From Flavobacterium aestivum (GTDB lineage Bacteria; Bacteroidota; Bacteroidia; Flavobacteriales; Flavobacteriaceae), in contig NZ_CP113977.2 in assembly GCF_026870175.2 (NCBI RefSeq), positions 2,294,001 through 2,358,000 on the forward strand: DNA of 64,000 bases, read 5' to 3'. The notes under the pieces were generated by a model, which worked only from the letters and a program-made list of their open reading frames with translations, was not told where the DNA came from and did no database searches. Made by a program: the position numbers and the translations under genes. This document shows positions 28,831-34,859 of this stretch, one piece after another. The number at the start of each line of letters is the position of its first letter. Position 1 is the stretch's first letter.

Positions 28831-29073
28831 ATGGGAAAAAACACATCAATATCATTAGGAAACCATTTTGAAAGTTTCATCGAAAGCAGTATCAGTACAG
28901 GCAGATTCAACAATGCGAGCGAAGTTGTACGTGCAGGTTTACGCCTTCTTGAAGATGAAGAAAATAAAATTGTTGCTTTAAAAAAAGCCATACAAGAAGG
29001 GATTGATAGCGGAATTGCAGAAGATTTCGAACCTAATAAGTTTTTGGAATCATTAAAAGCAAGGAAAAAATAA
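28831..29073 (+). CDS. parD: ParD-like antitoxin (cassette 3)
   Basis: An 80-residue protein from the ATG at 28831 (an upstream ATG at 28783 would read through the operator). Residues 1-50 are a ribbon-helix-helix DNA-binding domain (NTSISLGNHFESFIESSIST, ASEVVRAGLRLLEDEE), and the charged C-terminus (GIDSGIAEDFEPNKFLESLK) would wrap the toxin. It is directly followed by parE with no spacer. Toxin-antitoxin pairs are frequent stabilising cassettes in chromosomal integrons. Confidence 0.92.
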   Translation: MGKNTSISLGNHFESFIESSISTGRFNNASEVVRAGLRLLEDEENKIVALKKAIQEGIDSGIAEDFEPNKFLESLKARKK

Positions 29074-29367
29074 ATGGCTAAATATCATTTTACTAATAAA
29101 GCGCTTGACGACTTAACGGATATTTGGGATTACACCGTTGAAGAATGGTCACAAAATCAGGCTGAGAAATATTACAATCTAATTATGGCTTCTTGTATGG
29201 ATTTGGCTAATAATCCACAATTTGGAAAATCTTATGAAATAATTTCATCAAATGTACTTGGTTATAAATGTGGAGAACATATTATTTTCTATAGAGAGAT
29301 TTCAAAAAATGAAATAGAGATTCTAAGAGTTTTACACGGGATGATGGATTTGAAAAGCAAAATATAG
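29074..29367 (+). CDS. parE: ParE-like toxin (cassette 3)
   Basis: A 97-residue RelE/ParE-fold protein: YHFTNKALDDLTDIWDYTVE, NNPQFGKSYEIISSNVLGYK, EHIIFYREISKNEIEILRVL. ParE toxins block DNA gyrase and RelE relatives cut mRNA; the sequence is closer to ParE by the WSQNQAEKYY block. It starts the base after the parD stop codon. Confidence 0.92.
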   Translation: MAKYHFTNKALDDLTDIWDYTVEEWSQNQAEKYYNLIMASCMDLANNPQFGKSYEIISSNVLGYKCGEHIIFYREISKNEIEILRVLHGMMDLKSKI

Positions 29368-29375
29368 AAACTTCA

Positions 29376-29516
29376 TATAACAATAATAACGGAAAGTTGG
29401 CTTTGTATTTGGAATGATTTGCTTCGCCTGTTCGCTATCGCTCGGGTGGTAAACCCTCAAATAGAGTTTGATTTAGTCCCAAAACCGCTGTAGTAGTGGG
29501 GCGTTGTGGGTAATAC
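29376..29516 (+). repeat. attC-like element D
   Basis: Left arm ataacaataataacgg, inner block with gaaagttggctttgtat and a 28-bp core (29422-29449) identical to element G, right arm tagtcccaaaaccgctg and end box gcgttgtgggtaata. Confidence 0.65.
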
Positions 29517-29553
29517 TAACGTAGAAATGATGAATTAATTAAATTAGAAATCT

Positions 29554-30195
29554 ATGATAAACAGTAATAAATCTTGGGCAGATTTGGTTCATGAAAATAA
29601 AAAGACGGTCAAGATAATATTATTTTCAATTCTTGGCATTTTTTTGATGATTATTATGTCTATTCTTTTTCTTGTTACAAAAGGCTACGATGTTACAACT
29701 TCTGGAATAACAAAACAGAAAAAAAGTCAAGATTCTTTAACTATAAAGAAACAAGAAAGAGCTATCACAGAAACGAAAAAAGAAACAATTGTGGTTCCGA
29801 CGAAAATCATTGAATATAGAGACCGATTTAGAGATGTGTCAAAAGAAACCAAAACTATTGAAAAACCCTCTATAAATATTACAAGTACAGGTCAATCAGG
29901 AGGTATTACAGCACAAAATGTAAATATTGGAAAAGTAGTTCCTGAATTAAATGAAAATTTAAAAAAATCTTTGCTTGAAGCGTTTCCTGATAAAGGCGAA
30001 AAAATTTATTTATCCTATTTAATGGGTTCATCAAATAGAATGGACTTTGCCAATAAAATTCAAACTTTTCTGAGAAATGAAGGATATGCTAATATTAATG
30101 TTGGAATGATGGCTGCAGATCCAGAACCTAAAGGAATATCATATAATCGAAAAAACGGAATAACAAATTTAGTTGTAGGTGTTTTGGAAGAGTAA
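29554..30195 (+). CDS. Hypothetical single-pass membrane protein (cassette 4)
   Basis: A 213-residue protein with one membrane helix at about residues 21-42 (IILFSILGIFLMIIMSILFL), a charged stalk (ITETKKETIVVPTKIIEYRD) and a C-terminal domain from about 125 (LNENLKKSLLEAFPDKGEKI, FLRNEGYANINVGMMAADPE). The topology suggests a periplasmic or cytoplasmic sensor-like module, but no family is recognised. Confidence 0.6.
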   Translation: MINSNKSWADLVHENKKTVKIILFSILGIFLMIIMSILFLVTKGYDVTTSGITKQKKSQDSLTIKKQERAITETKKETIVVPTKIIEYRDRFRDVSKETKTIEKPSINITSTGQSGGITAQNVNIGKVVPELNENLKKSLLEAFPDKGEKIYLSYLMGSSNRMDFANKIQTFLRNEGYANINVGMMAADPEPKGISYNRKNGITNLVVGVLEE

Positions 30196-30203
30196 TATAA
30201 ATG

Positions 30204-30280
30204 TACTGCCTACAACGGATTTGAGCAATTGACTTAATTTAGTCCAAACTCGCTATATTAGCTGGACATTGTGCGTCATG
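30204..30280 (+). repeat. attC-like element E (compact)
   Basis: Left arm tgcctacaacggatttg, centre agcaattgacttaattt, right arm agtccaaactcgctatatt and end box gacattgtgcgtcatg. One of the compact forms, about 77 bp. Confidence 0.65.
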
Positions 30281-30318
30281 TGGAGAACCGTAAAGAAATA
30301 GCAAATAAGCAAGAAAAA

Positions 30319-31113
30319 ATGTATTATATAATCCAGGAAAATGTATTTAGAGAACCAAATTACGATAACATTTTTATTGTATTAGAAAAACTAAATCTAC
30401 CTTTTGAAATTGTCAAAATTGAACCTTTCGCAGAAAATTTTGAAGTCAAGACAGAATTAGAAAATGTTTTTGTTTATGGTTCAGTTAAATTAGCAAAAAT
30501 TGCTCAACAATATAATTTCAAACCAGGCTCTTATTATGGTGGAAACCATTCGTTTGAAGTATATTCAAAATATTATGGTAATAATTTACTAAACTATGAT
30601 AGTGAAATTGCTGAATTTGGACATAACTTGAAATGGGAAGTTGGTGAAGAAAAATTTATAAGACCAAGCAGAGATGCAAAAGTTTTTACGGGTAAAAAAT
30701 TCACTGAAATAAAATGGAATGATTTTGTTGAACAAGCCCTAAATAGTAAAGAAAATACCCTTTTAAATAGAGACACTAAAATTCAAATTACTAAACCGAA
30801 AAAGATTTATAAAGAGGCTCGTGTTTGGATTGTGGGAGGAAAGGTTGCAACAAGTTCATATTATCTTTTTCACGGAAATATAGAATTTGAAGAAAATGTT
30901 GATATTGAAGGCATAAACTTTGCCGAAAAAATGACAAAAATATATGAAGTTGCAGATGCATTTGTTATGGATATTTGCTTAACTAGCGAAGGATGGAAAA
31001 TTGTAGAAATCAATTGCGTTAATAGTGCTGGATTTTATAAAGCAGATATTGAAAAATTGATAATAGCATTAGAAGAAAAATTAAACGTTAAAAAAATAAC
31101 AACGAACGCATAA
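30319..31113 (+). CDS. ATP-grasp domain protein, DUF4343-like (cassette 5)
   Basis: A 264-residue protein from the ATG at 30319; the ATG at 30271 lies in the element E end box. N-terminal pre-ATP region (MYYIIQENVFREPNYDNIFI), then EEKFIRPSRDAKVFTGKKF, a Lys/Arg strand (ITKPKKIYKEARVWIVGGKV) and the metal-site block DAFVMDICLTSEGWKIVEIN with following Asn. This is the pattern of DUF4343 ATP-grasp ligases of unknown substrate, often in accessory DNA. Its TAA overlaps element F. Confidence 0.82.
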   Translation: MYYIIQENVFREPNYDNIFIVLEKLNLPFEIVKIEPFAENFEVKTELENVFVYGSVKLAKIAQQYNFKPGSYYGGNHSFEVYSKYYGNNLLNYDSEIAEFGHNLKWEVGEEKFIRPSRDAKVFTGKKFTEIKWNDFVEQALNSKENTLLNRDTKIQITKPKKIYKEARVWIVGGKVATSSYYLFHGNIEFEENVDIEGINFAEKMTKIYEVADAFVMDICLTSEGWKIVEINCVNSAGFYKADIEKLIIALEEKLNVKKITTNA

Positions 31114-31188
31114 CAACTACAACGAATTTGAACAATTGACTTAATTTAGTCCCAAACCCGCTGTAGTACCAGAACGTTGTGTGTCAGT
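31105..31188 (+). repeat. attC-like element F (compact)
   Basis: Left arm cgcataacaactacaacg includes the stop codon of the preceding gene. The rest is aatttgaacaattgactt, tagtcccaaacccgctgtag and the end box gaacgttgtgtgtca. Confidence 0.7.
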
Positions 31189-31206
31189 GTAAAAAGAAAG
31201 AAAGAG

Positions 31207-31851
31207 ATGAAAACATTAGTGATTATATCAATTTTATTACTCAGTATTTCTTGCAAAAACAAGGAAATAAAATCAGTTGAAAAAACAGATAATTCAAATG
31301 AGATAGAAAAGACAATTTCTGAAAATAAAAATAAATCTGACACTACTGATATTAAAGATTACCAAAATGAAGTAATGAATGAAAAAGATATTCTTTTTAA
31401 TGGAAAACTAAAAAGATATTTCACTCTAAGTGACTTCGAAAAAGTTTTTGGAGAAAATGACAGCATTAAACTAGTCATAGAGGAGGAACCTTGCTATTCA
31501 ATTTTTGAAAATAAAGATGGAAGTGTTGATCCAGAAGACAAGTATCTTTATAAAGATGGCTCTCGATTTGAAAACTCAAAAGACAAAGTAGCCGTGGATG
31601 AATTTAGATTTACAAAAAATAATTTTATTTTATTTAAAGGAATAAAATTAAAATCAACTACATCAATAAGTGACCTCCAAAAACTCTTTCCAAATGCAAC
31701 TAAAGATATTGGGGAGATGGATGTTTATGGAGAAGGTAAACTGCAAGTGATTCAGTTAAGAGAGGATGAAAATAATATTTCTGACGGACATATAAATATA
31801 TTTATTAAAAATGATAAATTATACTTTATGCATTGGTGGTTTCCTTGTTAA
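31207..31851 (+). CDS. Hypothetical lipoprotein (cassette 6)
   Basis: A 214-residue protein with lipoprotein signal MKTLVIISILLLSISC. After a charged linker (about residues 17-55) comes a domain with KLKRYFTLSDFEKVFGENDS, EPCYSIFENKDGSVDPEDKY, VDEFRFTKNNFILFKGIKLK and FIKNDKLYFMHWWFPC at the end. No known family assigned. The start at 31207 is chosen because earlier starts fall in the element F end box. Confidence 0.65.
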   Translation: MKTLVIISILLLSISCKNKEIKSVEKTDNSNEIEKTISENKNKSDTTDIKDYQNEVMNEKDILFNGKLKRYFTLSDFEKVFGENDSIKLVIEEEPCYSIFENKDGSVDPEDKYLYKDGSRFENSKDKVAVDEFRFTKNNFILFKGIKLKSTTSISDLQKLFPNATKDIGEMDVYGEGKLQVIQLREDENNISDGHINIFIKNDKLYFMHWWFPC

Positions 31852-31857
31852 AACACC

Positions 31858-32028
31858 GAACGCACAACAGCTACTACAACGGATTTGAGCAATTGGCTTA
31901 ATCGAAAGATGGTTTTGTATCTGGAAGATTTTCTTCGCCTGTTCGCTATCGCTCGGGTGGCAAATCCGAAGAATTGGCTTAATTTAGTCCCAAAACCGCT
32001 GTAGTCCCAGAACGTTGTGTGTAATGCG
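31858..32028 (+). repeat. attC-like element G (long)
   Basis: Left arm cgcacaacagctactacaac, then ggatttgagcaattggctta, inner block gaaagatggttttgtat, the 28-bp core shared with D (31933-31960), gaattggcttaatttagtcc, right arm caaaaccgctgtagtcc and end box gaacgttgtgtgtaatgcg. The outer arms are inverted complements with a few unpaired bases, as in attC sites. Confidence 0.72.
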
Positions 32029-32060
32029 AAAAAACAAAAGAATTAAATCATATTTAGGTA

Positions 32061-32579
32061 ATGAAAAACGAATTTCCAATTATAAAGACTGACCGAATCT
32101 TATTGCGAGAAATTACGGGTTTAGACCTCGAAAATATCTTCAAAGGACTTTCAAATCCTGATGTTATTCGGTATTATGGAATTAATTTCGATAGTTTGGA
32201 GAAAACAAAAGAACAAATGATTTGGTTTTCGGACAAGAAACAAATGTGGTGGGCAATCTGCTCTCTTGATAATAAAACTTTTTACGGAGCAGGTGGGCTA
32301 AATGATATTAATATTAAAGAGAACAAAGCAGAAATCGGACTTTGGCTTCTTCCGGATTTTTGGGGTAAGGGAATTATGAAAGAAGTTTTACCTTTAATCT
32401 ATAATTACGGATTTAAAAACCTTAAACTACATCGAATTGAAGGATTTGTTGAAACCGAAAATTTGAATTGTAAAAAAGCAATGGCTAAACTTGATTTCAT
32501 AAACGAAGGAACAATAAAAGATTTTGAAGTAAAAAATGAAAAATCAATAAGTGTTGATATTTATGTGAAAACAAATTGA
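32061..32579 (+). CDS. GNAT N-acetyltransferase, RimJ/RimL type (cassette 7)
   Basis: A 172-residue protein with the acetyltransferase_3 pattern: IIKTDRILLREITGLDLENI, then AEIGLWLLPDFWGKGIMKEV carrying the acetyl-CoA-binding loop (Gly-Lys-Gly), and HRIEGFVETENLNCKKAMAK followed by LDFINEGTIKD. It transfers an acetyl group to an amine on a protein N-terminus or small molecule. GNAT genes are common integron cargo. Confidence 0.9.
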   Translation: MKNEFPIIKTDRILLREITGLDLENIFKGLSNPDVIRYYGINFDSLEKTKEQMIWFSDKKQMWWAICSLDNKTFYGAGGLNDINIKENKAEIGLWLLPDFWGKGIMKEVLPLIYNYGFKNLKLHRIEGFVETENLNCKKAMAKLDFINEGTIKDFEVKNEKSISVDIYVKTN

Positions 32580-32590
32580 TTGCACAAAGC

Positions 32591-32677
32591 ACTACACACA
32601 ACAGCTACTACAACAGATTTGGGCAATTGGTTTAATTTAGTCCCAAACCCGCTGTAAGTGGGACGTTAGCAGTAATC
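32591..32677 (+). repeat. attC-like element H (compact)
   Basis: Left arm acacaacagctactacaac, centre agatttgggcaattggttta, right arm tagtcccaaacccgctgtaa and end box gggacgttagcagtaatc. Confidence 0.7.
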
Positions 32678-32695
32678 TTTCAGAAATAATAGCTT

Positions 32696-33193
32696 ATGAC
32701 AACAACAACTATTGACCACTTAAACTTAGTTTTCACCTTTGTAAACTTATGTGTTTTCATTTACTTTACTATACTTGTTCATAACTATAATAAATCCAAA
32801 GATCGTATTGATTTTTTACGTCAAGTTCCTCTAATTTCCATTGAACAAAATTATAACAGTAACTATTACATCAAAAATGTAGGGAGCGGGCCAGCTCTGA
32901 ATATTAGAATATTAAGCCAACCTGATTTTGAAAATAAAACTTGGAGAAAAAACGAAATTGCATATAGTTTGTTTGGAGATTCAACAGAAATTGAATTAAA
33001 CACATTTGATAAAAGTGCATATCTAATATTATATAGTGACATTCATCAGAAAAAATATTATTCATATATGAACAATAATAGTTTAAGTTTTGGCGCTTAT
33101 AAAAAAACTAAATCTGACGATGAAATTAATAAAATTCTAAAGTTTAAAAAACCAAAAGAACAGTTAAGGGATGAACATTTTCCATCTGTTTAA
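32696..33193 (+). CDS. Hypothetical single-pass membrane protein (cassette 8)
   Basis: A 165-residue protein. One membrane helix at about residues 9-30 (LNLVFTFVNLCVFIYFTILV), then a soluble domain with YYIKNVGSGPALNIRILSQP, which is the NxGxGPAxNI pattern seen in many small membrane-anchored proteins of unknown function, and a basic C-terminus. Confidence 0.6.
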   Translation: MTTTTIDHLNLVFTFVNLCVFIYFTILVHNYNKSKDRIDFLRQVPLISIEQNYNSNYYIKNVGSGPALNIRILSQPDFENKTWRKNEIAYSLFGDSTEIELNTFDKSAYLILYSDIHQKKYYSYMNNNSLSFGAYKKTKSDDEINKILKFKKPKEQLRDEHFPSV

Positions 33194-33198
33194 AAATA

Positions 33199-33340
33199 CT
33201 ACTGTTAACAACTTCTACAACGGTTTTGGATAATTGATTTAATAGAAAGTTGGCTTTGAGTTTGATATGTTTTGGCAAATCCGAAAATAGGGCTTAACTT
33301 AGTACAAACCCCGCTTAAAGCGTGAGAACTATATACATAA
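33199..33340 (+). repeat. attC-like element I (right end degenerate)
   Basis: Left arm gttaacaacttctacaacgg, ttttggataattgattta, gaaagttggctttgag as in D, then ggcttaacttagtacaaac, cccgctta and a decayed end box (gagaactatatac). Confidence 0.5.
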
Positions 33341-33387
33341 GTAGCAAACCATTCTTTTGAAAATACTAAATTATAAAGCATACTATT

Positions 33388-33795
33388 ATGAAGAAAATTA
33401 TAATCTTACTATTTTTTGCTCTATTCACAACAATATTATCTGCGCAAAGTCAGCTAAAAAAGGGAACTTTAAACGAGAGTAGTCAAAATAAAGTAGACAA
33501 TGCAACAGACGTTTATCAATTATTTCCAACGCAGAATATATGGACATTTATTAAGTTAAATACAAGAAATGGAAAAATGTGGCAAGTACAATTCAGTATG
33601 AAAGATAACAGAATTGTAACAGAATTAAATTCAATTCCTCTTGTATTAAGTGAAATGGAAATAAACGGTAGATTTACGTTGTATCCCACTGAAAATATGT
33701 GGACTTTTATTTTGCTTGACCAAATTGACGGAGATACATGGCAAGTTCAGTGGTCAAATGATGATAAGAACAGAGGTATTATACGAATGAAATAA
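33388..33795 (+). CDS. Secreted protein with two copies of a YPT-W-WQVQ motif (cassette 9)
   Basis: A 135-residue protein with signal peptide MKKIIILLFFALFTTILSAQ. The mature part is an internal duplication: YQLFPTQNIWTFIKLNTRNG, MWQVQFS and FTLYPTENMWTFILLDQIDG, TWQVQWS. The repeat looks like a small beta-module. No catalytic residues are evident. It is followed by a true terminator, unlike the other cassettes. Confidence 0.7.
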   Translation: MKKIIILLFFALFTTILSAQSQLKKGTLNESSQNKVDNATDVYQLFPTQNIWTFIKLNTRNGKMWQVQFSMKDNRIVTELNSIPLVLSEMEINGRFTLYPTENMWTFILLDQIDGDTWQVQWSNDDKNRGIIRMK

Positions 33796-33852
33796 AAAAA
33801 ATGCAGAAAGCATAGTAGCTGTATCTGTTGCGCAATTCTCTCATAAAACACA

Positions 33853-33895
33853 AAACAAACCTCTTTTAAAGCGATTTAAAAGAGGTTTGTTTTTT
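33853..33895 (+). terminator. Terminator inside the array
   Basis: Stem aaacaaacctctttta / taaaagaggtttgttt with loop aagcgat and a T run. Confidence 0.85.
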
Positions 33896-33929
33896 AGTTG
33901 AAGCAAACTTAAAATAGCTCTTTTGATTA

Positions 33930-33957
33930 TTTGTAATAAAAATAATATTTATATTTG
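33930..33957 (+). promoter_or_regulatory. Promoter candidate for cassette 10
   Basis: TATATTTG at 33950-33957 matches the -7 consensus; TTTG at 33930-33933 lies 16 bp upstream. It sits just before element J and would drive the two genes that follow. Confidence 0.45.
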
Positions 33958-33965
33958 TTTAATAA

Positions 33966-34047
33966 CCAATACAAAGTAGCGACTAAACCTCTTAAAAAGG
34001 AGTGATTGTCGCTACTTTGTAGCGAGTATATGCAAGTTATGCACAAT
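33966..34047 (+). repeat. attC-like element J, with perfect inner inverted repeat
   Basis: The arms caaagtagcgac (33975-33986 region) and gtcgctactttg (about 34009-34020) are perfect inverted complements around a loop of about 23 bases. The end box is gcaagttatgcacaat. It lacks the aacgg/ccgct blocks of the others but holds the same position, 22 bp before the next start codon. Confidence 0.45.
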
Positions 34048-34068
34048 AATCCTAAAAAACGAACTAAT

Positions 34069-34254
34069 ATGGAATATAGAATTAAAGAAAAACATAATTT
34101 AAAATTGCCAGTCTATTTGTCAATTTCTTTTAAAACAAAAATTGATGCAGAAAATCATTTGAGGCAATTACCCGTAAAGCAAGACACTGTTTATTCAGTT
34201 GTTTATGGAACATATTATTCATCAACTGGTGGATTTGCAGAAAGCAAAGAATAA
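34069..34254 (+). CDS. Small hypothetical protein (cassette 10)
   Basis: A 61-residue protein (MEYRIKEKHNLKLPVYLSIS ... TYYSSTGGFAESKE). The ATG at 34069 is used because earlier ones at 34006 and 34030 lie in element J. It precedes the GIY-YIG gene by 12 bp, so both are probably co-transcribed and may be one cassette. Family unknown. Confidence 0.5.
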   Translation: MEYRIKEKHNLKLPVYLSISFKTKIDAENHLRQLPVKQDTVYSVVYGTYYSSTGGFAESKE

Positions 34255-34266
34255 ATTTCAAACAAT

Positions 34267-34731
34267 ATGGTAATTGAGAATATTATAATTGAAAATCAAG
34301 AAGTTCTATATTATTCCAAAGCATTAAATTATTTTACAGACAAACAAAATGTCTTAAAGATTTCCGAAAATATTAACGGTGAAAATGTTATTAATTTTTC
34401 AATTGTCAATAATTACATTAATGATTTGGAATTTAAACCAAATGTTTATGGTTTACTTACAAGAGATGTAAATGAAGAAAATTGGAAATTAAGGTATATT
34501 GGGCAGCGTAAATCAAAAGATATTAAACAAAGACTTTGCCAACATTTAAAAAAGAAGCATATAAAAACTGGTGCTCAACTAAACAAAATAAAATCAGAAT
34601 TAGTTATTGGAAAAGAAATAGGGATTAAATTATTAAGTATTTATCCAGATGAATTAAGACAATACTACGAAGAAAAACTAATAACTGACTTACAACTTGA
34701 TTGGAATATACAAAATAATTACGGCGGCTAA
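34267..34731 (+). CDS. GIY-YIG-domain protein (cassette 10)
   Basis: A 154-residue protein. Residues 1-55 are unassigned. From about 60 the GIY-YIG nuclease pattern appears in variant form: NVYGLLTRDV, KLRYIGQRKS, KQRLCQHL with the conserved Arg, and DELRQYYEEKLITDLQ with the metal-binding Glu. The first Tyr of the signature is replaced (YGL). Members cut DNA in repair, restriction or homing. The TAA lies in the left arm of element K. Confidence 0.7.
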   Translation: MVIENIIIENQEVLYYSKALNYFTDKQNVLKISENINGENVINFSIVNNYINDLEFKPNVYGLLTRDVNEENWKLRYIGQRKSKDIKQRLCQHLKKKHIKTGAQLNKIKSELVIGKEIGIKLLSIYPDELRQYYEEKLITDLQLDWNIQNNYGG

Positions 34732-34841
34732 CAGCCGTTTGGAAAGATTGAGGTTTTAGAGGAATTACACAATCAAGAACGTTTATATTAAGCAGAAAAT
34801 GCTCTACTACAAAGTTGTAAACCGCTTGAAAAGTTAGCCAT
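34725..34841 (+). repeat. attC-like element K
   Basis: Left arm cggctaacagccgtttgg includes the stop codon of the GIY-YIG gene. The right arm aaaccgcttgaaaagttagcc is its imperfect inverted complement: ggctaac pairs with gttagcc, and ccgtttgg is near aaaccgctt. The ends are the closest in the window to classical attC boxes. Confidence 0.65.
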
Positions 34842-34859
34842 CATTAAAAAAAACACAAT

